Of a DNA stretch of 64,000 bases, positions 14,974-22,882 are shown one piece after another (position 1 is the first letter of the stretch; each line of letters starts with the position of its first letter). Origin of the DNA: Kribbella amoyensis (GTDB lineage Bacteria; Actinomycetota; Actinomycetes; Propionibacteriales; Kribbellaceae); NCBI RefSeq assembly GCF_007828865.1, contig NZ_VIVK01000001.1, forward strand, positions 2,604,001 to 2,668,000, written 5' to 3'. The position numbers and the translations under genes were made by a program. Below the pieces are notes generated by a model that did not search any database, had not been told where the DNA came from, and worked only from the letters and a program-made list of their open reading frames with translations.

Positions 14974-15648
14974 GTGAACGACGAGTTCGCCCGGGAACTG
15001 GCCCACATGGCGCTCGTCCTGCACGAACAGCCCGACATCGAGCTGACCGCCGAGCGGTTCCTCGAGTACGTCCTGGCCCGGATCGGGACCCAGCACGCGA
15101 GCGTGTTGCTGCTGCTCCGAGGCGGCCGGCTGGAGTCGGCCGCGGCCACCGACGCCCGGGTCGAGGAGGCTGACCGGGTCCAGTTGGAGACCGGCGAGGG
15201 GCCGAGCTTCAGCGCGATCCAGGACGAGAAGAGCGTGGTCAGCGGTGACTTCCCGGCCGATCCGCGCTGGCCGAGGTGGTCCGCCGGTACGACCGGGGTC
15301 GGCCTGCACAGCGTCCTCAGTGTCCGGCTCCGGACTCCGGCGACGACGGTCGGCGCGCTGAACCTGTACGCCCCGGACCGCGACCGGTTCACGAAGGCCG
15401 ACGACACGATCGCGCAGCTGTTCGCTGATCACGCCGCGGTCGCCGTCGCGAACGCGCGGAGCGAATCCACGTTGTGGCAGGCGATCGAGGCCCGCAAGCT
15501 GATCGGCCAGGCGCAGGGGATCCTGATGGAGCGGTTCGACCTGACCGCCGAGCAGGCGTTCGCGGTGCTGCGCCGGTACTCGCAGGACAACAACGTCAAG
15601 CTGCGCGACGTCGCGGCGCGGTTGATCGCCACCCGGAAGCTGTCCTGA
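14974..15648 (+). CDS. GAF-ANTAR transcription antitermination regulator
   Basis: 224 residues: a GAF sensor domain (about 15-160; FLEYVLARIGTQHASVLLL ... TTVGALNLYAPDRDRF) joined to a C-terminal ANTAR RNA-binding domain (IEARKLIGQAQGILMERFDLTAEQAFAVLRRYSQDNNVKLRDVAARLI). ANTAR proteins bind paired hexaloop hairpins in nascent RNA and prevent termination. The GTG at 14974 begins NDEFARELAHMALVL, where family members usually begin. An ATG at 14926 is an alternative. Followed by two strong hairpins. Ligand and target RNAs are unknown. Confidence 0.9.
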   Translation: MNDEFARELAHMALVLHEQPDIELTAERFLEYVLARIGTQHASVLLLLRGGRLESAAATDARVEEADRVQLETGEGPSFSAIQDEKSVVSGDFPADPRWPRWSAGTTGVGLHSVLSVRLRTPATTVGALNLYAPDRDRFTKADDTIAQLFADHAAVAVANARSESTLWQAIEARKLIGQAQGILMERFDLTAEQAFAVLRRYSQDNNVKLRDVAARLIATRKLS

Positions 15649-15719
15649 GCCCGGCGGAAAACTTCCTGATCCGTGTAACACCGGCCGTGTCCCGGCCGAT
15701 ACAGAGGGTGTAACGCTGG

Positions 15720-15761
15720 GTCCCGCTCCAGGTCAACCGCCCGAAGGGCCTGGGGCGGGAT
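15720..15761 (+). terminator. Hairpin after the GAF-ANTAR gene
   Basis: 13-bp stem with two G-U pairs, arms GTCCCGCTCCAGG (15720-15732) and CCTGGGGCGGGAT (15749-15761), 16-nt loop. Confidence 0.6.
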
Positions 15762-15796
15762 CTCGTTACTTGTCGAGGCGCCCGCACCGACAGCAA

Positions 15797-15830
15797 AGGG
15801 CCCCCGGGGAGTGATCTCCCCGGGGGCCCT
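15797..15830. terminator. Bidirectional terminator
   Basis: Perfect 15-bp stem AGGGCCCCCGGGGAG with loop TGAT, between two convergent genes. It should stop transcription from both sides. Confidence 0.88.
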
Positions 15831-15846
15831 GCCGCGTCGTTTCCTC

Positions 15847-16086
15847 TTACGACACCTGCTCCGTCGGTCGGCCCGACTCCGGCAGAGCGATCCGGGCGGC
15901 AGGCAGCCGCTCGGTCCGTTCGACACCGTCGTCGCCCTCGTACTGCACCAAGCCGGTCCAGCCTGCCTCCTCGTGCTCGCGGCCGATCAGCCAGCCGCGG
16001 CGCCACGTGCCGTCGACCTCGACGACGACATGGCTGGGGAGAGGGAGGCGGGACACCAACTCGGTGTCGGGCTCGAACTCAGTCAT
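15847..16086 (-). CDS. Conserved small hypothetical protein
   Basis: 79 residues, acidic, with a likely small beta-barrel pattern (HVVVEVDGTWRRGWLIGREHEEAGWTGLVQYEGDDGVERTERLPAARI). Such short Trp/Gly-containing proteins occur widely in actinomycetes without known function. The ATG at 16086 has a TAACCT -10 box ending 6 nt before it, so the message is probably leaderless. It ends against the bidirectional terminator. Confidence 0.75.
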   Translation of the reverse strand: MTEFEPDTELVSRLPLPSHVVVEVDGTWRRGWLIGREHEEAGWTGLVQYEGDDGVERTERLPAARIALPESGRPTEQVS

Positions 16087-16092
16087 GGCCGA

Positions 16093-16098
16093 AGGTTA
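16093..16098 (-). promoter_or_regulatory. -10 box of a leaderless promoter (79-residue protein)
   Basis: TAACCT, 6 nt before ATG 16086. Confidence 0.45.
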
Positions 16099-16164
16099 GG
16101 CGACAAAGCTGAACCTCGCCTGTCCACCGGGCGTTTCCCGGTCGCCAATCTCACACCGTGGAAC

Positions 16165-16872
16165 TCAGGCTCGCGCCCGCAGCTCCCGGACGACGCCGTC
16201 GGCGAGGCCGAGTTCGGCGACGGATCCGTACACCTTGACCGCGCGGCCGCCGGGGATGCGGCGTACCCAGCCCCGCGCCAACGCGTGCCGGCACACCGCG
16301 GCCCCGACCGCGCCGGCGACGTGCGGCCGTCGTTCGGTGACGTCGAGGCAGGCGCGGACCGCGGGCCGGCCGTGCCGTGTCTCCACCTCGATGCCGAGAT
16401 CTTCCAACCAGAGCAGGCCTTTCGGCGTGATCGCGAGGCCGCTGGACCAGTCCAGCAGACCGCGGTTCGTCATCGCGTCGGTGAGCGCGACGCCGAGCTT
16501 GCCGGCCAGGTGGTCGTAGCAGGTCCGGGCCCGGGCGAACGCGTCCCGCCGGCTCGCGGTCGCCAGGCTGTTCGCCGTCGCGGTCCGCCGGGGTGCCAGC
16601 GCGGCCAGGCCTTCGAGGAGCTCCGCGGTGTCCGGTCCGGCCAGTTCGACGTACCGGTGGCGGCCTTGCCGTACCTCGGTCAGCAGGCCGCCGGCGACGA
16701 GGACGTTGAGGTGCTCGCTGATCGTCGGCCGGGAGACCCCGGCCAGGCGTGCGAGCTCGGTTGCGGTCCAGGCCCGGCCGTCGAGCAACGCCAGGCACAC
16801 AGTCGCCCGCGTACTGTCGGCCAGCATCCGCGCCCAGCCGGCCAGCTCCTCGCCCTCTCGTGTCCCGGTCAC
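16165..16872 (-). CDS. ArsR-family winged-helix regulator with C-terminal domain
   Basis: 235 residues. The N-terminal ArsR-type winged helix (RMLADSTRATVCLALLDGRAWTATELARLAGVSRPTISEHLNVLVAGGLLTEVRQGRHRYVEL) lacks obvious metal-binding cysteines. The C-terminal half (about 100-235) is longer than in metal sensors and resembles the group found beside oxidoreductases. GTG start at 16872. It is divergent from a flavin-reductase-like gene, with an inverted repeat in the shared 65-bp gap that is a likely operator for both. Confidence 0.88.
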   Translation of the reverse strand: MTGTREGEELAGWARMLADSTRATVCLALLDGRAWTATELARLAGVSRPTISEHLNVLVAGGLLTEVRQGRHRYVELAGPDTAELLEGLAALAPRRTATANSLATASRRDAFARARTCYDHLAGKLGVALTDAMTNRGLLDWSSGLAITPKGLLWLEDLGIEVETRHGRPAVRACLDVTERRPHVAGAVGAAVCRHALARGWVRRIPGGRAVKVYGSVAELGLADGVVRELRARA

Positions 16873-16895
16873 GGTCCCATCCTGCCTCGTCGTCG

Positions 16896-16913
16896 CTTCG
16901 GGGCCGGCCGAAG
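16896..16913. promoter_or_regulatory. Inverted repeat operator between ArsR and flavin-reductase genes
   Basis: Perfect dyad CTTCGG-GGCCGG-CCGAAG (16896-16913) upstream of both divergent starts; a candidate site for the ArsR-family protein. Confidence 0.5.
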
Positions 16914-16924
16914 TGTCCCGCTTC

Positions 16925-16930
16925 TAGCGT
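16925..16930 (+). promoter_or_regulatory. -10 box of a leaderless promoter (flavin-reductase-like gene)
   Basis: TAGCGT, 7 nt before ATG 16938. Confidence 0.5.
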
Positions 16931-16937
16931 CGTCGGC

Positions 16938-17567
16938 ATGACCCACCTGACGATCACCCCGTCCATCCTGTACGTCGGGACGCCGGTCGCGCTGTTGACG
17001 ACGGACAACGGCGACGGCACCTACAACCTGGCTCCCATGTCGTCCGCATGGGCGCTCGGTGACACGGTCGTGCTGGGGCTCGGCGTGGAAGGGCAGACGG
17101 GGAACAACCTGCGTGAGCGGCCCGAACTCGTGATCAACTACCCGTCGCCCGAGTCGTGGAAGGCGGTTGAGGCACTCGCGAGTCTGACTGGACGTGAACC
17201 GGTTCCGGCCGAGAAGCGGGAGCGGTTCCGGTTCGAGCGGGACAAGTTCGGGGCGGCGGGGTTGACGCCGGTACCGGCTGAGTTGGTGGCGCCGCCGCGG
17301 GTTGCGGAGTGCCCGTTGCAGTTCGAGGCGCGGGTGGTCAAGGTTGATGCTGAGGGCAACTTTTTGACGGTGCACGCGCGGGTGCTTCGGGTGCATGCGG
17401 ACGAGCGGATCGTCGTGCCGGGGACGTCGTACGTCGATCCGGACGCGTGGTCGCCGTTGGTCTACAACTTCCGGCACTACTTCGGACTGGGCGAGCAACT
17501 CGGCGAGAGCTTCCGGACCGAGACGCCTACCGCTGGTTCCCCAGTTGTGCGAGTTCCTCGTCGGTGA
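16938..17567 (+). CDS. Flavin-reductase-like FMN-binding protein
   Basis: 209 residues. The N-terminal split barrel fits the flavin reductase/flavoredoxin-like family: a short strand with TPVALLTTDNGDGTYNLAPMSSAWALGD, then VVLGLGVEGQTGNNLRERPELVINYPSP, the usual FMN-contact segments. These proteins bind FMN and reduce it or a bound substrate. The 3' end overlaps the convergent N-acetyltransferase gene by 41 bp. The ATG at 16938 fits the leaderless promoter. Regulated, by position, through the divergent ArsR-family gene. Physiological substrate unknown. Confidence 0.85.
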   Translation: MTHLTITPSILYVGTPVALLTTDNGDGTYNLAPMSSAWALGDTVVLGLGVEGQTGNNLRERPELVINYPSPESWKAVEALASLTGREPVPAEKRERFRFERDKFGAAGLTPVPAELVAPPRVAECPLQFEARVVKVDAEGNFLTVHARVLRVHADERIVVPGTSYVDPDAWSPLVYNFRHYFGLGEQLGESFRTETPTAGSPVVRVPRR

Positions 17568-18336
17568 GGATCACGTCGAGGTCGGCGAGGACCGTACCGA
17601 GTTCATTGCGGCTGACCTGGCGACTCTCGGTTCTCCCGTCGGCGTACTCGGTGGTGAGCTCGTCGCCGACCAGCCGGCGGCTCACCCCGTCGGACAGGCG
17701 CATCACGACCAGTTTGGTGGAGAACGGCGAATGCGGATGCGTCGCGACGTAGTGATGCGCGACCTCGTAGTCGATCAGCCGCTGCGGCTCGGCGGACGAC
17801 GCGTGCAGCGGTACCCAGCCGTCGGCGGTCCGCTTCGACAGGGTCCACAGCTCGCCGTCAGACGTCAACTGGTGCTCCCAGCCGGCCTGGTCGACGACGA
17901 CGCCGTCCTTCAGCGGCATCGGGTACAGCACCCCCGCGCCGAACCCGACGTCCGCCTGGAACTCCTGCCCGTCCACGCGAACGAGCAACACCATGTGAGT
18001 CCGCGGCCCCGACCGATGCGGCTGCACCCGGGCCATCCGGCGTTCCACCTCGAACCCGAGTCGCTCCAGCGCCGCCGCGAACAACAGCGCGTGCTCGTAG
18101 CAGTACCCACCCCGCTGCCGCCCGACCAGCTTCGCCTGAATCGCGTCGAGCCCGACCCCTGGATGGGTTCCGAGGATCACGTCGGCGTTCTCGAACGGGA
18201 TCGCGCGGACGTGGGCGGCGTGCAGGCTGCGCAGGTTCTCGGCGGACGGCCCGACCCGCGGATGCGCGATCCGGCGCAGGTACGCGTCGAGGTCGAGAAG
18301 CTCGGTGGACCACTCGGTCGAAGTCATGCGAGCCAT
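17527..18336 (-). CDS. nat: Arylamine N-acetyltransferase
   Basis: 269-residue NAT-family enzyme that transfers an acetyl (or propionyl) group from CoA to arylamines and hydrazines. The Cys-His-Asp triad is in place: C79 (RGGYCYEHALLF), H114 (PRTHMVLLV) and D129 (QADVGFGAG). Family features RAIPFENADV and the C-terminal domain are present, and length is normal. Start at ATG 18336 (MARMTSTEW) or three codons later at 18327; no ribosome site decides. It overlaps the convergent flavin-reductase gene by 41 bp, so the transcripts are antisense at their ends. Confidence 0.94.
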   Translation of the reverse strand: MARMTSTEWSTELLDLDAYLRRIAHPRVGPSAENLRSLHAAHVRAIPFENADVILGTHPGVGLDAIQAKLVGRQRGGYCYEHALLFAAALERLGFEVERRMARVQPHRSGPRTHMVLLVRVDGQEFQADVGFGAGVLYPMPLKDGVVVDQAGWEHQLTSDGELWTLSKRTADGWVPLHASSAEPQRLIDYEVAHHYVATHPHSPFSTKLVVMRLSDGVSRRLVGDELTTEYADGRTESRQVSRNELGTVLADLDVILTDEELAQLGNQR

Positions 18337-18592
18337 TCGAACAGCTCGAGCTCACTTGAAGTCAAACCGTCCTCGGCAGGCGTGCCGCGGCTGCCCAGGG
18401 GTGCTGCCGGCCGGGAGGGTCCGTCGCCGGGTCCGGGACGGTCGGCTGGGGTCGTCGGGTTCGAAACGGCTGGCCGGATCGGCGCGGTCCGGGGGAGGAT
18501 GGCAGCCGAGCGCGGTCGCCCCGTCGAGCTCGAGTGCTCGCCGATGATCGTCGGAGCCGGAAGGCCCCGACGGAGATCCCAGGAGGTTCGCC

Positions 18593-18988
18593 TTGTCCGC
18601 TCTGTCCCGGCCCCAGCCCGACGGTGTTGCTCCTGGCAACGGGTACAGCCAGGTCGTCACCGGTACCGGCCGCTGGGTCGCGATCTCCGGCCAGGTCGCC
18701 CTGGACGCGGACGGCGAGCTGGTCGGTATCGGCGATCCGCTGGCGCAGGCGCGGCAGGTGTTCGACAACCTCGACCGCTGCTTGGCCGCGGCCGGAGCGA
18801 CCTTCGCCGACGTGGTGAAGCTGAACTTCTTCGTCACCGACGTAGGCATCCTTCCCGCGGTCCGCACGGCTCGCGACGAGCACGTGGACACAGCCAACCC
18901 GCCCGCGAGCACAGCGGTCCAGGTAGTCGCCCTTTTCAAACCCGAGCTGGTCCCGGAAGTCGAGGCCTACGCCGTGGTGAACGACTAG
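18593..18988 (+). CDS. ridA: RidA (YjgF/YER057c/UK114) family protein
   Basis: 131 residues of the RidA family, homotrimeric enamine/imine deaminases that detoxify 2-aminoacrylate. Signature segments: VAISGQVALDADGELVG, ARQVFDNLDRCLAAAGATFADVVKLNFFVTDV, and NPPASTAVQVVALFKPELVPEVEAYAV. The usual catalytic Arg position is not clearly conserved (NPPASTAVQV rather than RSxVxV), so this may be a divergent Rid subgroup member. The TTG at 18593 is the start because AGGAGG (18581-18586) lies 6 nt upstream. The 250 bases before it show no gene. Confidence 0.88.
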   Translation: MSALSRPQPDGVAPGNGYSQVVTGTGRWVAISGQVALDADGELVGIGDPLAQARQVFDNLDRCLAAAGATFADVVKLNFFVTDVGILPAVRTARDEHVDTANPPASTAVQVVALFKPELVPEVEAYAVVND

Positions 18989-19042
18989 CCCTGACGGACA
19001 GCAAGACCCGGAGGCGTCCTGTCCGCGCCGTCGCCAGGTCGT

Positions 19043-19921
19043 TCAGCGCAGGGTGTCGACGGCGAGGCGGGCGGCCGTTCCGATGGCCTGGTCGACGCGC
19101 GGGAGCTTGCGGTCGCCTCGGGCGGCCCTCGTGAAGACGGCGACCGCGTACGCCGAGCCGTCGGGCAGTTCGACCACGCCCACCTCGTGCCGCAAGGCCG
19201 CGAACGTCCCCGTCTTGCCGAACACCCTCACCGCATCGTGCGGGAACCCGGACCCGAGCCGCTGCGCAAACACCTGCAACCCCAACGCCCGCCGCACGAA
19301 CGCGGTTTGCTCGGCGGAGAGCACCTCGCCCGACCAGATCAACCCGAGCAACCTCGTCATGTCCCGCGCCGTCGTAGCGGACGCGTTCGCCGCCTCGTAG
19401 ATGCCGGCCGGGTCCGTCATGTCGTTGTCCGCGAGTACGGCGAAAGCGGTGTCGGGGTCGTCGGTCCGAGTCCGATCCAGCAGGTCGCGGAGATTCCCAG
19501 CGGTACCGCGGCGGATGCGCGTCCCCGTAAGACCATGCCGGCTGAGGAAGTCGGCCAGCCGGTCCAGCCCGACCACGTCGAGCAGCGCGTCGGCTGCCGC
19601 GTTGTCGGACACGGTCATCATCGACAGCGCCAGATCCCGCCGGGACATGCTCACCGGATCAAGCAGGACCGACAGCCCCGTCGGACCAGCCGTTCGATCG
19701 CTCGGCTCCAGCGTCACCTGTTCCCGTGGATCCAGCGCCCCGCGGTCGACCAGTTCGCAGAACGCCACCAGCAGCGGCAGCTTGTAGACGGATGCCATCG
19801 GCACCAAAGCGTCGGCGTCCACAGCGACCTCGCCCTCGGATCCGCCGAGCCGGATCGCGTGCAGCCAACCACGGGTACCGGCGTCCTCGAACAGCGCCCG
19901 CAGACGCGACGGCGTACTCAC
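19043..19921 (-). CDS. Class A beta-lactamase-like serine hydrolase
   Basis: 292 residues of the class A beta-lactamase/penicillin-binding fold. Active-site elements: S44-x-x-K47 (PMASVYKL), S105-D106-N107 (TVSDNAAAD) and K236-T237-G238 (VFGKTGTF). The omega-loop ExxLN that supplies the deacylating Glu in true class A enzymes is not recognisable; YEAANASATTARDM occupies that region. It may be a weak hydrolase or a cell-wall peptidase. No signal peptide is seen, so it looks cytoplasmic or exported unconventionally. GTG 19921 overlaps the LysR stop (GTGA), showing translational coupling. Confidence 0.85.
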   Translation of the reverse strand: MSTPSRLRALFEDAGTRGWLHAIRLGGSEGEVAVDADALVPMASVYKLPLLVAFCELVDRGALDPREQVTLEPSDRTAGPTGLSVLLDPVSMSRRDLALSMMTVSDNAAADALLDVVGLDRLADFLSRHGLTGTRIRRGTAGNLRDLLDRTRTDDPDTAFAVLADNDMTDPAGIYEAANASATTARDMTRLLGLIWSGEVLSAEQTAFVRRALGLQVFAQRLGSGFPHDAVRVFGKTGTFAALRHEVGVVELPDGSAYAVAVFTRAARGDRKLPRVDQAIGTAARLAVDTLR

Positions 19922-20814
19922 GATGCCGCCCGCGCGTCGGCTGATGCCGCCAGCGCGTTGGTGAGTTGGGGCAGGGCGGCGGCCAGGTGGAGCGCCGGGT
20001 TCTGGGACCAGATCAGCCGGAGCCGGACCGGCAACGGGTCGCCGATCAGCGGGTGCCGCGTCACGCCGGGCGCCTGCAGGGTGGGGTCCGGCGTGATCAC
20101 GATCGCCTGGCCGGCCGCGGTCATCGCGAGGGCGGCGCGGTCGTCGGTCACCACCACGGTCCCGCCGGTCGGGCGATGCAGGGCGAGCGTGTCGAGGAAG
20201 AGGTCGCGGGCCGCGGGTGCCTCGGGGCGGGGGCGGACGGCGACCGGGAGCGCGCCGACCTTGTGCAGCGGCAGTGGTTCGCCGTCGGTCGGGTGGAGGC
20301 CGGCCGGGGTGAGTGCCCAGGTCGGCAGCAGCGTGACCGGTCCGGCGTCGACGCCTTCGAGGACCGACGGATGCAGCACCACCGCGAACGCCAACCGCCC
20401 GGCCGCGACCTGCGGCAGTAGCGCGCTGGTCGGCGCGGAGACGACCGTGACCCGGCTCCCCTTCACCGCCTCGCCGCACGCTGCTGCGACCGCCGCGCCG
20501 ACCGCCGCCGGTACTTCGGGGGTGAGGCCGAGGCGGAGTTCTGGTCCACCCGGATCGTGCGCCGAGACCGCGTGGTGGAACTCGTCGATCGACGTCAGCG
20601 CGCGCCGGGCGTACGGCAGCAGCGCGGTACCGGCCGGGGTGAGCTCGACCCCGCCGGATCCCCGGTCGAACAGCTTCGCGCCGACCAGCGATTCGAGTCG
20701 GCGCAGGCCCTGCGACAGCGGCGGCTGGGTGATGCCGACGACCCGGGCTGCGTCGCCGAAGTGCTGCTCGTCGGCCAGTGCGACAAAGATCTGCAGCAGC
20801 CGCTCAGTCAGCAT
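19918..20814 (-). CDS. LysR-family transcriptional regulator
   Basis: 298 residues: N-terminal winged helix (LLQIFVALADEQHFGDAARVVGITQPPLSQGLRRLESLVGAKLFDRGSGGVELTPAGTALLPYAR) and a LysR substrate-binding domain (about 90-290). First gene of a two-gene unit with the beta-lactamase-like gene (4-nt GTGA overlap) and divergent from a metallo-beta-lactamase-fold gene. The arrangement mirrors AmpR-type control of a lactamase, though sequence alone does not show the inducer. ATG at 20814. Confidence 0.92.
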   Translation of the reverse strand: MLTERLLQIFVALADEQHFGDAARVVGITQPPLSQGLRRLESLVGAKLFDRGSGGVELTPAGTALLPYARRALTSIDEFHHAVSAHDPGGPELRLGLTPEVPAAVGAAVAAACGEAVKGSRVTVVSAPTSALLPQVAAGRLAFAVVLHPSVLEGVDAGPVTLLPTWALTPAGLHPTDGEPLPLHKVGALPVAVRPRPEAPAARDLFLDTLALHRPTGGTVVVTDDRAALAMTAAGQAIVITPDPTLQAPGVTRHPLIGDPLPVRLRLIWSQNPALHLAAALPQLTNALAASADARAAS

Positions 20815-20855
20815 GAAGCCGCTGACCTGCGCCGATACGAACTGCGGATCGCTGC

Positions 20856-20871
20856 ATATGTCAGAGCATAT
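20856..20871. promoter_or_regulatory. Dyad operator between LysR and metallo-hydrolase genes
   Basis: ATATG-N6-CATAT, a perfect AT-rich inverted repeat in a GC-rich 123-bp divergent gap. Probably the LysR-family binding site controlling both directions. Confidence 0.55.
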
Positions 20872-20937
20872 TCGACATCGCCGAAGCTTCCGGGCTTGAC
20901 TCCACCCCGAACCAGCGACTCGGGAGAAGGAGACGGC

Positions 20938-21879
20938 ATGACGGTGACGCGCAGGGGAGTACTCAGGGGAACCGCGGCAGCAGCGGTCGGTGCGGCAGGT
21001 GCCGTCGGCATCCGGAGCGCCGCCGACGCGGCCACCCAGCGCGGTACCGAGGGGAGTGCTGTGCAGCGCGAGCCGGTCGAATTCACCTGGTGGGGTAACC
21101 ACGCCTGGCAGATCCGCTCGGGCGGGGTGACCGTGCTGACCGATCCGTGGCTGACCCGCTTCAAGACGGGAACGTACTCGCCCGAAGGCGCCGACGACAC
21201 CACCAGGATCGTCAGCAAGCCGGCGATCATCGACAAGTACGTGACCACCGCGGACGCGATTCTCGTCCACCACGGGCACTACGACCATCTCCCCGACGTG
21301 CCGTACATCGCGCGCCGGACCAAGGCGACCGTGCTCGGCAACGAGACCCACCTCAACCTGCTGCGGGCCCTGCGTGCGCCGGAGGACCAGCTCAGCCAGG
21401 TGGTCGGCGGGGAGTACCTGCCGTTCACGGGGTTCACGGTCGAGGTGTTCCGGTCGCTGCACTCGTGCGGGGGCGCGCGGCACCAGTTCGCGTACCCGGG
21501 GACGCGGCCGGGCGCGGTCCCGCCGAAGCCGCGGACGATCGCGGACCTGGTCGAGGGCGGCACGCTCGCGTACGTCATCACCATCGGCGGGCTGCGCATC
21601 CTCAGCCTCAGCACGGCCGGCTTCGACCCGATCTCGCTGAAGGACCTCGAGGTCGACGTCGTCCTGGCCGCGCCCGGTGGTGAGCCCGGCGTCACCGATC
21701 GCCTGCTCGCCACCCTCAAGCCGGTCCGGACGGTCGTCGCGACCCACTGGGACGACTTCGACCAGCCGCTGGACGAGCCCGCTGTCGACTGGGGCGGCCT
21801 GGCCAAGCTCCGCGCCTCAGCGCTCGCGGCCGGCGCCGACTTCAAGACCGTCGATCACCTGCAAACGCTGACTCTCTGA
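20938..21879 (+). CDS. Tat-exported metallo-beta-lactamase-fold hydrolase
   Basis: 313 residues. The N-terminus TRRGVLRGTAAAAVGAAGAVG has a twin-arginine signal, so a folded, metal-loaded protein is exported by Tat. The catalytic domain has the metal motif H112-G-H114-Y-D116-H117 after a long strand (AILVHHGHYDHLPD) and later ligand candidates in RSLHSCGGARH and VATHWDDFDQP. It is closest to UlaG-like or L-ascorbate-lactonase-type MBL proteins; substrate unknown. ATG 20938 follows GAGAAGGAG. Divergent from the LysR/beta-lactamase pair and followed by two strong hairpins. Confidence 0.88.
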   Translation: MTVTRRGVLRGTAAAAVGAAGAVGIRSAADAATQRGTEGSAVQREPVEFTWWGNHAWQIRSGGVTVLTDPWLTRFKTGTYSPEGADDTTRIVSKPAIIDKYVTTADAILVHHGHYDHLPDVPYIARRTKATVLGNETHLNLLRALRAPEDQLSQVVGGEYLPFTGFTVEVFRSLHSCGGARHQFAYPGTRPGAVPPKPRTIADLVEGGTLAYVITIGGLRILSLSTAGFDPISLKDLEVDVVLAAPGGEPGVTDRLLATLKPVRTVVATHWDDFDQPLDEPAVDWGGLAKLRASALAAGADFKTVDHLQTLTL

Positions 21880-21884
21880 CCCCA

Positions 21885-21918
21885 GGTCGGCCGGCCGAGG
21901 GCTTCAAGCCGGCCGACC
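21885..21918 (+). terminator. Hairpin after the metallo-hydrolase gene
   Basis: Perfect 11-bp arms GGTCGGCCGGC (21885-21895) and complement (21908-21918), 12-nt loop. Confidence 0.7.
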
Positions 21919-21925
21919 CGAAAGC

Positions 21926-21969
21926 TTCACGCCGGGCGCGTCTTCAGCGGCCAACGCGCCCGGCGTGAA
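21926..21969. terminator. Second hairpin, likely bidirectional terminator
   Basis: Perfect 15-bp arms TTCACGCCGGGCGCG (21926-21940) and complement (21955-21969), 14-nt loop, between convergent genes. Confidence 0.8.
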
Positions 21970-22019
21970 CCCTGCTGCTCAGCCCTTCGGGGAAGACCGG
22001 TACGGCGGTGGGCTGGGTT

Positions 22020-22799
22020 CTAGTCCTGGAACGAGGCGGTGGGCGTGGCTGGGGTGAGCCGGTAGCCCTGGTGAGCGGAGAACTCGGCCGCCAGCGCGAA
22101 GCGGTCGCCTCGCACGATCGTGTGCCGCCACTCCACCTTGCGCCCTTGTGCGTGCCCCAGCCGGTTGATCGAGAACGCAGCCGCCTCCGCCGGACAACGC
22201 AGCAGGGCCCGCTCAGCCGCGGTCGGGTTGACCGCGCGGATGTCCTCGCGGCCGTGGTCCAGCCGGAGGCCGGTGCGCTCGGCCAGTTCGTTGTAGAGGC
22301 TGGTGTGGCTGAAGTCGGATTCCAGCAGCCCTTCGGCGTCCGCGGCCGGCAGCCAGACCCGGTCCAGCGCGAGCGGTTCCTCGCCGGCGAACCGCAGCCG
22401 CTCCAGGTAGACCAGCGGGCTCGACGCCTCCAGGTCGAGCCGGCTCGCGATCACCCCGTCGGCCCGGACATCGAGGGCCCGGACGACGCTGTGCTGGGCC
22501 AGCCCGGCCGCCTCGACCGACGAGAACAGGCTGTACAGCGCGCCCATCGGCTGGCGGATCTCCGGCGTCGTCGCGACCCGGGGCTGCCGGCCGCGCTCGG
22601 CCACGATCAGCCCGTCCGCGCGGAGTTGCCCGAGCGCCTGCCGGACGGTGTGCCGGCTGACCCGGTACTCCTCGACCAGCACCAGCTCGCCCGGGAACGT
22701 GTCGGCGAACTCCCCGGCCCGGAGTCGGCGGACCAGGTCCTGCTGCAGCTGCTTCCACAGCGGCCGGTCGCTGCCGCGATCCAGCTGACGCTCGCTCAT
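22020..22799 (-). CDS. GntR-family regulator (HutC/UTRA type)
   Basis: 259 residues. N-terminal GntR winged helix (PLWKQLQQDLVRRLRAGEFADTFPGELVLVEEYRVSRHTVRQALGQLRADGLIVAERGRQPRVA) and a C-terminal UTRA ligand domain (about 95-250; YLERLRFAGEEPLALDRVWLP). ATG 22799 follows GGAAGGA. It is divergent from the YeiH-family gene with a clear dyad in the 83-bp gap, so it most likely represses that exporter and responds to its substrate or a related metabolite. Two strong hairpins stand downstream. Confidence 0.92.
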   Translation of the reverse strand: MSERQLDRGSDRPLWKQLQQDLVRRLRAGEFADTFPGELVLVEEYRVSRHTVRQALGQLRADGLIVAERGRQPRVATTPEIRQPMGALYSLFSSVEAAGLAQHSVVRALDVRADGVIASRLDLEASSPLVYLERLRFAGEEPLALDRVWLPAADAEGLLESDFSHTSLYNELAERTGLRLDHGREDIRAVNPTAAERALLRCPAEAAAFSINRLGHAQGRKVEWRHTIVRGDRFALAAEFSAHQGYRLTPATPTASFQD

Positions 22800-22844
22800 C
22801 CGATCCTTCCGAGGTTGCCAAATGTCCGGTCATCTCCTAGCTTG

Positions 22845-22858
22845 AATGTGCGTACATT
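22845..22858. promoter_or_regulatory. Dyad operator between GntR and YeiH genes
   Basis: AATGT-GCGT-ACATT, perfect inverted repeat; an extra AATGT half-site lies at 22821-22825. Candidate GntR/HutC binding site. Confidence 0.6.
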
Positions 22859-22882
22859 TAGCGAGGAGGGGGATCTGGGTCC

